Part shown: positions 34,720 through 43,085 of the stretch, piece after piece
Layout of the letters: each line of letters begins with the position of its first letter
How positions within the stretch are numbered: the stretch's first letter is position 1
Assembly: GCA_017694885.1 (NCBI GenBank)
Contig: JADIMH010000017.1
Coordinates: forward strand, 1-51,966
Source: Candidatus Cryptobacteroides faecipullorum
GTDB lineage: Bacteria; Bacteroidota; Bacteroidia; Bacteroidales; UBA932
Direction of reading: 5' to 3'
Length of the DNA: 51,966 bases
Notes under the pieces: generated by a model
What the model was told of the DNA's origin: nothing
The model's database searches: none
What the model saw: only the letters and a program-made list of their open reading frames with translations
Translations under genes and position numbers: made by a program

Positions 34720-34804
34720 GAAAGTTTGAAGCAATTCACAATAAGGATTATTCCGTTGTGAAAACATCTAAGGCGGCGGGGATTTCCCGTCGCCTTCTTT
34801 TGTC
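34720..34804 (+). ncRNA. tracrRNA
   Basis: AAAGTTTGAAGCAATTCACA (34721-34740), followed by AT, complements bases 1-23 of the CRISPR repeat with one bulged base and an end G-U pair. It is followed by a short nexus-like hairpin (AAGGATTATTCC, 34743-34754) and an intrinsic terminator (AAGGCGGCGGG with CCCGTCGCCTT, 34770-34796, one G-U pair, then CTTTTGT). It guides RNase III processing and Cas9 loading of crRNAs. It is transcribed divergently from cas9. The exact 5' end is inferred from the promoter. Confidence 0.92.
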
Positions 34805-34848
34805 TTTCTAATGCTGATGGAAATGCGGGTACAACGGACCGGCAGGCA

Positions 34849-35151
34849 TCATAGTGCGCAACTGCCGTCTTCGCACCAGTCTTTGCTGCGGGAGCCTTTG
34901 TATTCGGGGTGACGGTCGAGCCAGATGGCGGCATAGCGGCAGGTGGCTACAGGTTTGAGCCCGTTGGACAGGGCATAGTCATAGGCTGCCTTGACGAGTT
35001 CGGAGGCGATGCCGCGCCCGCCGATTTCTTCCGGGACTATGGTATGCCGGATGTCCAGGCACCCGTCTTCAACCTGGTAGCTGACATGTGCGGTGAAGCC
35101 GTTTACGATTGTGTAGAATTTTCCGTTGTCCGGTTCGTGGATTATTGTCAT
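34849..35151 (-). CDS. small GNAT-family N-acetyltransferase (COG2388 type)
   Basis: This 100-residue protein resembles the YjdJ/COG2388 minimal GNAT family: FTAHVSYQVEDGCLDIRHTI, then VPEEIGGRGIASELVKAAYD (the acetyl-CoA pyrophosphate loop GGRGIA) and GLKPVATCRYAAIWLDRHPE. It lacks the longer N-terminal half of classical GNATs. The substrate is unknown. Its start overlaps the stop of the upstream 50-aa gene by 4 bp (ATGA). Confidence 0.85.
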   Translation of the reverse strand: MTIIHEPDNGKFYTIVNGFTAHVSYQVEDGCLDIRHTIVPEEIGGRGIASELVKAAYDYALSNGLKPVATCRYAAIWLDRHPEYKGSRSKDWCEDGSCAL

Positions 35152-35300
35152 TTTATCTGTTTTTTGTCGGATGCTTCTTCTGCAAGTTTTTTACGGTAGG
35201 CGTCCATACGTTTTTTCCATGCAATTCGCTTTGCTTTTTCAGCCGCCGCTTTCCTTTCAAGGTATTCTTCGTATTTTCTTTCCAGATAGTTATCTGCCAT
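35148..35300 (-). CDS. 50-residue highly charged helical protein
   Basis: The product (MADNYLERKYEEYLERKAAA, then K/R/E-rich to the end) is almost entirely predicted alpha-helix and has no hydrophobic segment. The ATG at 35300 is preferred to one at 35342, whose extra residues look non-coding. The 4-bp overlap with the GNAT gene argues that it is translated and co-expressed. Similar small MADNYLE-type proteins are common in Bacteroidota; I know of no function. Confidence 0.7.
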   Translation of the reverse strand: MADNYLERKYEEYLERKAAAEKAKRIAWKKRMDAYRKKLAEEASDKKQIK

Positions 35301-35401
35301 GCCTGTAATCTTTTTATTCGAATTTTTTCTTAAATGTAGCAAAGAGTTTTGATTTTTAATAAGTTTGCATTGAAAATATGTTGGATTAATATTGAAAAAC
35401 C

Positions 35402-36226
35402 ATGAACTGGCATTTTAACTCAGTGGCGGTTGCGGCGGCGCTTTTGTCTGTTGCTTCATGCGGGAATTCCGTTGACGGACCCGAAGGTACCAAGACTTTG
35501 CAGACGGACGGAATCAGAATAACCTGGATTCAGGACAACGCTAAGGAGCGCCTTATGGAGCGTTCTCTCTTCCCGGATGCTTCAGACAGTCTGGTAGCAA
35601 GCCTTGGACTTCAGGATGGGATTCCTTCTACCGTGAGTGTCTTCCTTGTGGAAACGGACGGCAAGAAGATATTGTTCGATACTGGTCTGGGACTGCCGGA
35701 CAGCAGAATGCTCCCGTCACTGCAGGCTTTGGGTGTAGCTCCGGAAGATATCGACTATCTGTATATCACTCATTTTCATGGTGACCATATAGGAGGCATG
35801 CTGAAAGACGGCAAGCCGGTATTCCCTGAAGCGCAGGTATATGTTCCGGAAAAGGAATACGATGCCTGGATGTCCATGCCTGAGGACCGTAAAGCGCAGG
35901 TGGAAGAAACGATGGCGGCATATCAGGACAGATTGCATCTTTTTACGGCGGGAGACACTCTTCCGGGTAATGTCCTCAGCATCGATGCACCTGGCCACAC
36001 CCCGGGACACACTGTTTACAGGGTAGGTGACTTCCTGATTGTAGGTGATCTGATGCATGGAGTGGCTCTGCAGATGGAGCACCCTGAAATTTGTGCTTCA
36101 TATGATATGGATTTCCCGTCGGCGGTATCTGCCAGGAAGGAAGTTTTGAAGTATGCGTCGGACAGTTCCCTGACTATGGCAGGAATGCACTTCCCGGCAC
36201 CGGCGTTTATCCAGGCCGGTAAATAG
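35402..36226 (+). CDS. lipoprotein metallo-beta-lactamase-fold hydrolase
   Basis: This 274-residue protein has a lipoprotein signal (AAALLSVASC, Cys20) and an MBL fold with the zinc motif THFHGDHIGG (about residues 120-129), the second-site H in APGHTPGHTVY and the bridging aspartate in LIVGDLMHG. The arrangement resembles AHL-lactonase-like or generic MBL hydrolases. It would act in the periplasm or at the surface, and the substrate is unknown. A TAAGTTTG box (35360-35367) lies 35 bp upstream. It is monocistronic and divergent from the GNAT pair. Downstream, 36227-36363 holds no gene. Confidence 0.87.
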   Translation: MNWHFNSVAVAAALLSVASCGNSVDGPEGTKTLQTDGIRITWIQDNAKERLMERSLFPDASDSLVASLGLQDGIPSTVSVFLVETDGKKILFDTGLGLPDSRMLPSLQALGVAPEDIDYLYITHFHGDHIGGMLKDGKPVFPEAQVYVPEKEYDAWMSMPEDRKAQVEETMAAYQDRLHLFTAGDTLPGNVLSIDAPGHTPGHTVYRVGDFLIVGDLMHGVALQMEHPEICASYDMDFPSAVSARKEVLKYASDSSLTMAGMHFPAPAFIQAGK

Positions 36227-36363
36227 AAGATACGGCTTAACGGACAGGAGCGTCTTGCTGAAATAGAAGAAATGAAATTACAGACCCTGAGTATCCGTAC
36301 AGAGAACAGGCTGCATGAGGATGACAGTTTTCAATATGAAAGTTTCCCGGAACAGTAATCACT

Positions 36364-37536
36364 TTATTTCCCGGCAAGTACAGGGAAAAGTTTTTTCGCT
36401 CCGTAGACCAGTGCGATAAGGACAATAGCCCCGCCTACATATCCGATATACTGTATTCCCGTCCCGTCGCAGACAGCTCCTCCGACAAGCGCACCGGTGC
36501 CTATGCCCACATTATATATCCCTGAATAAATGGACATGGCTACTGCCGTCCCTTGAGGTGCATTCCGTATTATTTCAGACTGGAAAACAAGGTTGTAGCT
36601 GTTTATGGCCAGCCCCCAGAATACGCACAGAAGGAACTCGGACCAGATGCTGAACGATGCTGCCTGAAGCAGTAGAAGAGATATGCAGATGCCTGATACT
36701 GCGTATTTTATGAAGAAACCGGGATGTCTGTCGTAGAATTTGGAAAAGATGACACTTCCGAAAATTCCCACGACTCCGAAAAGAGTGAGAACCAGTGTAA
36801 TCAGAGTGCTGCCCATTCCTGCGACCTGTCCCATGAAAGGCTCGATATAGCTATACCCTGTGAAATGTCCGGTGATGGCTATCACAGTGATGAGGTAGAT
36901 TCCAAGAAGGGCCGGGGTCTTGAAAAGGGCGGGAAGTTTCCTGATCGAGAAATTGCTTTCTCCAGGAGTCTTTTTAAGTACGGCGGCAAGAATGCATAAT
37001 ATTATCAGGGCAACGGCTCCGATTATCAGGAAAGTCGCCCGCCATCCTGCGTACAGTCCTATGGTGCGTCCGAGCGGCAGTCCGACAATCATGGCGATTG
37101 AAGATCCGGATACGATGAAACTCAGTGCCGTAGACTGCTTCCCTTCAGGAGCGGTTTTGACGGCGAGAGGGGTGACTATCGACCAGAATATGGCATGGGC
37201 ACAGGCAACGCCCATCCTGGAGAGCATGAGCATGTAGAAATCGGATGCAAGTCCCGACAGCACATGGCTGACAACGAAAAGCGCCGTTATCGAAAGCATC
37301 AGTTTCTTACTTTCGGTCTTCGCGAATACCAGCATGAGAGGCAGGGAAGCCAGGGCCACGACCCAGGCATACACTGTAATCATGAGTCCGGCATGCGATT
37401 CGGTAATGCTGAAATCGGCTGCGATGTCAGACAGAAGCCCTATCGGAATGAATTCCGATGTATTGAAAATGAATGCTGAAAATGTAAGCCCTATAACCGG
37501 CAGCCATGCTTTCAGTCCGCTTTTTTCGTATCCCAT
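36364..37536 (-). CDS. SotB-like MFS sugar/drug exporter
   Basis: This 390-residue major facilitator protein has twelve hydrophobic helices. It closely follows the SotB (YdeA) pattern: FSAFIFNTSEFIPIGLLSDI, MITVYAWVVALASLPLML, RMGVACAHAIFWSIVTPLAV, GLPLGRTIGLYAGWRATF and GIYNVGIGTGALVGG. SotB exports arabinose and related sugars or drugs in enterobacteria; the substrate here is inferred only. It lies 18 bp downstream of the thioredoxin-like lipoprotein gene and may be co-transcribed with it. Confidence 0.9.
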   Translation of the reverse strand: MGYEKSGLKAWLPVIGLTFSAFIFNTSEFIPIGLLSDIAADFSITESHAGLMITVYAWVVALASLPLMLVFAKTESKKLMLSITALFVVSHVLSGLASDFYMLMLSRMGVACAHAIFWSIVTPLAVKTAPEGKQSTALSFIVSGSSIAMIVGLPLGRTIGLYAGWRATFLIIGAVALIILCILAAVLKKTPGESNFSIRKLPALFKTPALLGIYLITVIAITGHFTGYSYIEPFMGQVAGMGSTLITLVLTLFGVVGIFGSVIFSKFYDRHPGFFIKYAVSGICISLLLLQAASFSIWSEFLLCVFWGLAINSYNLVFQSEIIRNAPQGTAVAMSIYSGIYNVGIGTGALVGGAVCDGTGIQYIGYVGGAIVLIALVYGAKKLFPVLAGK

Positions 37537-37554
37537 AAATATTCGCTTTCAGTG

Positions 37555-38682
37555 TTATCTGAACAGTTCATCGAGCTTTTCATAGAGAGCAGGATTTTCC
37601 CCGACATAAGCTCCTACGACTTTCCCCTCCGGGTCAATGATTATCATGGTAGGGTATGCCTGTATGCCGTAAGCCAGAGTAACCTCCTGTCCGTCACCGT
37701 TAAACAGATTGGTCCACGTGAGTTCGTGTTCTGCAACCCCTTCCCTCCATTCTTCTTCAGTATCCTTGCAGTCTATGCTTGCGAATTCAATCCTGTCCTT
37801 GTATTTTTCATAATATTTTTTCAAGTCCGGAATGCCTTTGATGCACCATCCGCACCATGTCCCCCAGAAATCCAGCAAAAGATATTTCCCTTTGAAGGAA
37901 TCCAGAGTCATGTATTCCCCCTCGAGATTCTTAAGTCTGAAGTCCGGAGCCTGGACACCCGGCTGGAGGCTTTTCCAGTTCTGTTTTTTCTGGATAACAT
38001 TCCTGTTGTATGATATGAAGTAGTCGAGTACAGGGGCGATAGCGCTGTTTCTGACGCTTTCATCGAGCATTCCGTATGCCTCGATACTTTCTTCTTCAGG
38101 CAGGAAGATGGCGGCATAGGCTGATGCGATGTTGGCAGGCTCCTTGCCGACAAGTTCCAGCCTGGTTTCATCAAGCCTTTTGACCGCTGTCCGGACTTCT
38201 TTTCTTAAAGAGTCTATAGCTGCCGCATTCCTGTTGTCAAAAGTATAAAGTCCGTGCATCTGCTGCAGCTTTTCCATCCACGCTCTTTCGGCTGCCTTCA
38301 TCTCTGTCTGAAGGTTCAGTGCATCATACAGTTCGGTACCTGATATTTCAGGTGCGTTCACGCTGCCTGATACTGTCATCCTGTCTCCCGGCAGGAATAG
38401 TATTCGTGTGGGGCACATCGTAATCATTTCGGATTCGCTTTTCGGCTTCGGGACGAAGTAGACAAATGACGCCGAATCCGGTATCGAGGTTTCGAAGTAT
38501 CCGTTTCTCAACACGACAGTATCGATGTATCCTTTATACTGTCCCAGGACACTCGATACTTCAATGAGCAGCGTATCCCTGTCCATTTCAATATGTCCGG
38601 AAAGATTCGGTTTCTCATTTATGCAGGAAACGGCCAGTCCGGTCATAATCAGGAACGATACAGGAAGAACATGGTTTTTCAT
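37555..38682 (-). CDS. thioredoxin-fold lipoprotein (TlpA/ResA-like)
   Basis: This 375-residue protein starts with a lipoprotein signal (SFLIMTGLAVSC, Cys20). An N-terminal DUF4369-like beta domain (about 25-120) and a helical linker follow, then a TlpA-type thioredoxin domain (about 235-375) with GVQAPDFRLKNLEGEYMTLD and the redox motif WGTWCGWC. It would reduce or exchange disulfides in the periplasm. Reading from an upstream in-frame ATG at 38892 was rejected, because that extension is the reverse of RNase P RNA sequence. Confidence 0.9.
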   Translation of the reverse strand: MKNHVLPVSFLIMTGLAVSCINEKPNLSGHIEMDRDTLLIEVSSVLGQYKGYIDTVVLRNGYFETSIPDSASFVYFVPKPKSESEMITMCPTRILFLPGDRMTVSGSVNAPEISGTELYDALNLQTEMKAAERAWMEKLQQMHGLYTFDNRNAAAIDSLRKEVRTAVKRLDETRLELVGKEPANIASAYAAIFLPEEESIEAYGMLDESVRNSAIAPVLDYFISYNRNVIQKKQNWKSLQPGVQAPDFRLKNLEGEYMTLDSFKGKYLLLDFWGTWCGWCIKGIPDLKKYYEKYKDRIEFASIDCKDTEEEWREGVAEHELTWTNLFNGDGQEVTLAYGIQAYPTMIIIDPEGKVVGAYVGENPALYEKLDELFR

Positions 38683-38717
38683 ATTGATTGTTGGTTTTGT
38701 TTTCTTTAAAAAGAAAA

Positions 38718-39133
38718 AGGCGGGACCGTAAGCCGGTTTCTGTTTTTGAATCTGCCATTTATCTGCGCAACCTACCCCCTGGCAACGGGCAGGCGACCCT
38801 TGACTGCCAGTATATTTGGTCTTGCAGCCCCCGGAACCGTACCCGCGGCATGTCGCCATGTCGCGTCGTGAGCTCTTGCCTCGCGTTTTCACCCTTACGC
38901 TTTAAGCGCGGTTGTTTTCTGTTACGGCCCTCCCAAGATTACTCCCGGCTGCGATTTCCGCAGCGGGGTGCCTTGTGCTGTCCGGACTTTCCTCTATTGC
39001 GGCAAAAATTGGAACTTTCGGCGTTGCTGCTCGTTTCTCGTGTCCTCACAACCTACAGGTTGCTCCGGGCCTCGAAACTCGCGCGCCTTGAAATCTCCAA
39101 TTTTTATCCGCAATAGCGGCAGATCGTCCCGCC
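38718..39133 (-). ncRNA. rnpB: RNase P RNA, bacterial type A
   Basis: The minus strand contains the invariant core elements: GAGGAAAGTCCGGAC near the 5' side, the GTAAGGGTGAAA stretch, AGAGCTCACGAC, and the 3' conserved AAACCGGCTTACGGTCCCGC. The ends GGCGGGAC and GTCCCGCC pair as P1. The RNA is about 416 nt and processes the 5' ends of tRNAs with RnpA. The 5' quarter (about 39000-39120) forms a long P3-type arm (TTGCGGATAAAAATTGGAGA opposite its complement). A T-rich tail follows on the 3' side. Confidence 0.95.
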
Positions 39134-39173
39134 TTGTATTTCAAACAACTTTTTTGATGCCGGTCCGGCGGAT

Positions 39174-40430
39174 CTATTTGTAGCCGAGCCTGCGTTCCAT
39201 GCGGTCGTTTTTCCGTATGGTCCTCTGGACGTCGCGCTCGAGTGCCGGTGTAATGTCCTTGCAGGTCTTGTGGCATGCCATCTCGAGGGAATACATCCTG
39301 CCGATGCAGAAGTTGGTATGTTCGCACCCGCTGCAACAGTTTTCGTCAGCTTTCATCTTGTTTACGAAATCTGTATCCTCCAGGACTGCACGCCCCATCT
39401 GAAGCATCTGGAATCCGCTGTCTATCACCTTGTCAGCATCCTTTCTCGAAGTTACGCCTCCTACATAGACCAGAGGCATGTCCGGAAGTGCGGCCCTGAA
39501 TTTAAGGGAATCTTCCAGGAAAAACAGCCTTTTGAAAGGTACTGTCGGTGAAACGATGCGTCCGCCCAGACGTACTCCGAGCTTGAGCCACCACTGCCTG
39601 AGCGGCATATAATGCGCAATCGCCTTTACCGGGAATTGCCCTCTCATTACGTACATCGGGGCCCGGCTGACGAATCCTCCCGAGAGCACCAGGGCATCCG
39701 CCCCGCATTTCTGCAGTTCCTTTGCAACTGTTATGCAGTCATCGATCTCCATACCTCCCTTGAATCCGTCACGGGTATTCATCTTGACGAAAATGGCGAC
39801 CTTGTCTTTTCCGGCCTCCGTGACCGACGCCATGCATTCGCGCATGAAACGCATCCTGTTGTCAAGGGAACCGCCGTATTCGTCCTTCCTGTGGTTCGTA
39901 TATGGAGAAAGGAACTGTGATATGAGGTATCCGTGTCCGGCATGTATTTCTACGGCATCGAATCCGGCCTTGATGGCCAGACGTACAGCCTCACCGTATG
40001 CTTTTACGACCTCATCGATTTCCTTCTTGTTCATCCCGTGGACGAAAGTAGGGGAGTAGAGGTTGAATCCGCTGCTCGCACCGTATGGCAGGCAGCCGCA
40101 GATCCTTTTGTGCGACATGTTCCCGCAGTGTCCGAGCTGAATGGAAGCTTTTGCTCCCTCTGCATGTATTGCATCCGTAAGTTTCCTGAGTTCGGGAACG
40201 ATCTCTTCTCGCATCCAGAGCTGCCTTTCAAAAGAAAGTCCGCTCCGGCAGACGGCGGCATAGGCTACGGTCGTCATTCCGATACCGCCGCGGGCAACAG
40301 CCGTGTGGTAGTCGAAAAGCGATTTTGACGGGGAATTGTTCTCGCACATCCCCTCGAAAGCCGCTGACCTGATGGTCCTGTTCCTGATCTCCAGAGGACC
40401 TATCCTATATGGTGTAAATAACTCGCTCAT
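39174..40430 (-). CDS. Old-Yellow-Enzyme family NADH:flavin oxidoreductase
   Basis: This 418-residue single-domain FMN enzyme has the OYE/2,4-dienoyl-CoA reductase barrel: FTPYRIGPLEIRNRTIRSA, QLGHCGNMSH, GFDAVEIHAGHGYLISQFLS with the catalytic-type histidine pair, and NTRDGFKGG. The C-terminus has a cysteine cluster (CCSGCEHTNFC, then CHKTC) where larger relatives bind 4Fe-4S, but the FAD/NAD domain of those relatives is absent. Such enzymes reduce C=C bonds of enones. The next upstream gene on this strand encodes a steroid-5-alpha-reductase-family protein, which suggests a shared substrate class. The start at 40430 (MSELFTPYRIG) is family-like. Confidence 0.88.
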   Translation of the reverse strand: MSELFTPYRIGPLEIRNRTIRSAAFEGMCENNSPSKSLFDYHTAVARGGIGMTTVAYAAVCRSGLSFERQLWMREEIVPELRKLTDAIHAEGAKASIQLGHCGNMSHKRICGCLPYGASSGFNLYSPTFVHGMNKKEIDEVVKAYGEAVRLAIKAGFDAVEIHAGHGYLISQFLSPYTNHRKDEYGGSLDNRMRFMRECMASVTEAGKDKVAIFVKMNTRDGFKGGMEIDDCITVAKELQKCGADALVLSGGFVSRAPMYVMRGQFPVKAIAHYMPLRQWWLKLGVRLGGRIVSPTVPFKRLFFLEDSLKFRAALPDMPLVYVGGVTSRKDADKVIDSGFQMLQMGRAVLEDTDFVNKMKADENCCSGCEHTNFCIGRMYSLEMACHKTCKDITPALERDVQRTIRKNDRMERRLGYK

Positions 40431-40540
40431 TATCTTTAGTCTCAAATGTTTTCTTCTGATTCTGAAAATTCAAATATTAATAGGAATTTCAAGGCCTATG
40501 AAATGAATATAACGAAGAAATGACATTAATATTTGAATTT

Positions 40541-41320
40541 TCACCAGATGAAAGGAATAAGGTTCTTCCGGTGCAGATTTCTGTATTCGTCTCCGAATTC
40601 CTCCTCGTATTTCGCTGTCAGGGATTTGGCTCTCGGAGCCAGGTTCGCGAAAGTCCATACGGCGAAAAGCAGGCCTGCAGGAGACCATGTAAGTATGGCA
40701 TAGCCGATCCACTCGGTAAGTTCCCCGAAATAGTTGGCAGAAGTCACGTATTTATACAGGCCCTTTCTCGGAATGTAGTGCTTTGTGTCCCCTGGTTTTC
40801 TCAGATGTCTGATTACATAGTCCGAATCGAGGTTTATGAGCATTCCGGTGATGAAGACAAGCGTTCCTATTATGAACTGCGGGCTGGCTATCCATTCCAT
40901 GGTGTATGTCCCGGCAGGAGCGAATCTGTAAAACCATGCACCTATGAAATAGGAGTTGGCCGTATTGAATACCATTCCCATGAGCATGATGGCTACAGGC
41001 ATACGGCTTTTTCCCCTTATGAGCAGCGGGAAGATGAACGATCTCTGGAAGTAGTGGATCAGGAACAGTCCTGCCATGATATACAGGACTGTATTGCTGT
41101 TGCCTGTATCTGTCCCTGAAACGGCATGCCGGAGAGTATATAGAAGCATGAACAGGAATGCCGGGCACTCCATTATCACCCATGCTGCCCTGTTGCTGAT
41201 TTTCGGCCCCCAGTTGGAACCTGACAGGTATCCGTAGCCTGCTTTGAAGAAGAACAGTGCTATGAAAACCGCAACTGCCAGAATGGCCATACAGAGCATT
41301 AATATATAATAGGTATGCAT
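40541..41320 (-). CDS. 3-oxo-5-alpha-steroid 4-dehydrogenase (SRD5A) family membrane protein
   Basis: This 259-residue protein has six to seven hydrophobic helices and the family C-terminal motif IPRKGLYKYVTSANYFGELT, then EWIGYAILTW, with ANLAPRAKSLTAKYEEEFGD. Family members reduce the Delta-4 bond of 3-oxo steroids or polyprenols with NADPH. In gut Bacteroidota, relatives form allo-bile acids together with flavin reductases; whether this protein does so is inference. It is the first gene of a probable two-gene unit with the OYE gene (110 bp downstream). A TATCTTTG box lies 39 bp upstream. Confidence 0.87.
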   Translation of the reverse strand: MHTYYILMLCMAILAVAVFIALFFFKAGYGYLSGSNWGPKISNRAAWVIMECPAFLFMLLYTLRHAVSGTDTGNSNTVLYIMAGLFLIHYFQRSFIFPLLIRGKSRMPVAIMLMGMVFNTANSYFIGAWFYRFAPAGTYTMEWIASPQFIIGTLVFITGMLINLDSDYVIRHLRKPGDTKHYIPRKGLYKYVTSANYFGELTEWIGYAILTWSPAGLLFAVWTFANLAPRAKSLTAKYEEEFGDEYRNLHRKNLIPFIW

Positions 41321-41358
41321 ATAGATGGATTGCAGATTTTATCTGTCGAAAATCGCTG

Positions 41359-41405
41359 CAAAGATAATAAAGATTTTCTCAAATCACTTTTTTTGCCTAC
41401 TTTTG
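41359..41405. promoter_or_regulatory. divergent -7 boxes for pyrG (+) and the steroid-reductase gene (-)
   Basis: TACTTTTG (41398-41405, plus strand) lies 30 bp before pyrG. TATCTTTG (41359-41366, minus strand) lies 38 bp before the SRD5A-family gene. Both match TAnnTTTG; neither has an exact TTTG at the -33 distance. Confidence 0.5.
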
Positions 41406-41435
41406 TACCCCTGTTAACGAGATTCATTTTATTCT

Positions 41436-43085
41436 ATGGCAAAATATGTATTCGTGACAGGCGGAGTCGCTTCTTCGCTGGGAAAAGGCATTATTTCATC
41501 ATCATTGGCCAAACTTCTTCAGGCCAGAGGTTTGCGGGTTACTATCCAGAAATTCGACCCTTACATCAATATCGACCCTGGTACACTCAACCCTTACGAA
41601 CATGGAGAGTGCTATGTTACCGATGACGGGGCCGAGACTGACCTTGACCTCGGCCATTATGAGAGATTCCTCGGTGTGCATACATCCAAGGCCAACAATG
41701 TAACGACAGGAAAGATCTACCATACCGTCATCAACAAGGAGCGGGAGGGAGCCTATCTTGGCAAGACAGTACAGATCGTCCCTCATATTACCGATGAAAT
41801 CAAAAGACGCATGCTTCTTCTCGGCAAGTCCGGAAAGTATGATATCATAATCACCGAAATCGGAGGAACCGTAGGCGATATGGAGTCCGAGCCGTTCATC
41901 GAGGCGGTGCGTCAGCTCCAGTGGGAACTTCCCGAAGAGGACTGCGTGACTATCCACCTTACTCTGGTGCCATATCTCAGCGCGGCAAAGGAACTGAAGA
42001 CCAAGCCTACCCAGCATTCCGTCCAGATGCTCCAGCAGAGCGGAGTGCAGCCGGACATCATCGTATGCCGTACGGAGCACAGGCTTACTCCTGAAATCAG
42101 GAAGAAAGTGGCTCTGTTCTGCAATGTGAGACCTGGTCATGTGATCGAGTCGATGGACGCGCCTTCGATATATATGGTGCCCCTTAACATGAAGGCCGAG
42201 AAACTGGACCAGCTGGTCCTCGACCATTTCGGTCTCAAGAGTCTTCCAGAACCTGACCTTACCGAGTGGAACAGTTTCCTCGACAGGCTCATGCACCCGA
42301 AGACAGAGGTAGACATCGCGCTTGTAGGCAAATATGTGGAACTTCAGGATGCCTATAAATCCATTCTTGAATCCTTTGTCCATGCCGGAGCGGCAAATGA
42401 ATGTAAGGTCCACGTACACAGCATTCACAGCGAGTTCCTCACTCAGGATAATGTTGAAGAGAAGCTGGGAGCCATGGATGCGGTTCTTGTAGCGCCCGGT
42501 TTCGGAGAGCGCGGCCTCGAAGGCAAGATCGTCGCTGTCCGTTATGCAAGGGAGCACAATGTGCCGTTCTTCGGTATCTGTCTCGGAATGCAGATGTGCG
42601 TAGTCGAATTCGCAAGGGATGTCCTCGGCCTCAAGGACGCAATTTCCACTGAGGTCAACCCCGCTACGCCCGTCCCTATAATCGACCTGATGGAGGACCA
42701 GAAGAGCACTACCATAAAGGGAGGGACAATGAGACTCGGCGCCTATGACTGCAAGCTCGACAAGGATTCCCTTGCATACAGGATATACGGCACGGACATG
42801 ATATCCGAGCGCCACAGACACAGATATGAGTTCAACAATGACTATCTTCCTTTGGTCGAGGCTGCAGGGATGAAGGCGACAGGAAAGAATCCTGATACCG
42901 GACTTGTGGAGATTGTCGAGATTCCTTCGCATCCTTTCTTTATCGGAGTGCAGTTCCATCCCGAACTCAAGAGCACACCGGAGCATCCGCAGCCGATATT
43001 CGTGGCTTTCGTAAATGCTGCGATGGAATATCACAGACAGCATCATAAGGTGATTTCATCTTTGAAGCCAGAATCCGAAAAATGA
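41436..43085 (+). CDS. pyrG: CTP synthase
   Basis: This 549-residue enzyme has an N-terminal amidoligase domain (FVTGGVASSLGKGIISSSLA; FDPYINIDPGTLNPYEHGEC) and a C-terminal class I glutamine amidotransferase with the nucleophile Cys382 (FFGICLGMQMCVVEF) and the His/Glu of VQFHPELKSTPEHP. It makes CTP from UTP, ATP and glutamine. The length is normal. It overlaps the next gene by 4 bp (ATGA). Confidence 0.97.
   Translation: MAKYVFVTGGVASSLGKGIISSSLAKLLQARGLRVTIQKFDPYINIDPGTLNPYEHGECYVTDDGAETDLDLGHYERFLGVHTSKANNVTTGKIYHTVINKEREGAYLGKTVQIVPHITDEIKRRMLLLGKSGKYDIIITEIGGTVGDMESEPFIEAVRQLQWELPEEDCVTIHLTLVPYLSAAKELKTKPTQHSVQMLQQSGVQPDIIVCRTEHRLTPEIRKKVALFCNVRPGHVIESMDAPSIYMVPLNMKAEKLDQLVLDHFGLKSLPEPDLTEWNSFLDRLMHPKTEVDIALVGKYVELQDAYKSILESFVHAGAANECKVHVHSIHSEFLTQDNVEEKLGAMDAVLVAPGFGERGLEGKIVAVRYAREHNVPFFGICLGMQMCVVEFARDVLGLKDAISTEVNPATPVPIIDLMEDQKSTTIKGGTMRLGAYDCKLDKDSLAYRIYGTDMISERHRHRYEFNNDYLPLVEAAGMKATGKNPDTGLVEIVEIPSHPFFIGVQFHPELKSTPEHPQPIFVAFVNAAMEYHRQHHKVISSLKPESEK

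Noticed and set aside
38688..39116. Open frames over 38688-39116 and an N-terminal extension of the thioredoxin lipoprotein to 38892
   Set aside because: The stretch is RNase P RNA on the minus strand; the frames are by-products of its structure.
41502..43046. 514-codon open frame antisense to pyrG
   Set aside because: It mirrors a strongly conserved gene with normal codon use, and its translation resembles no protein family.
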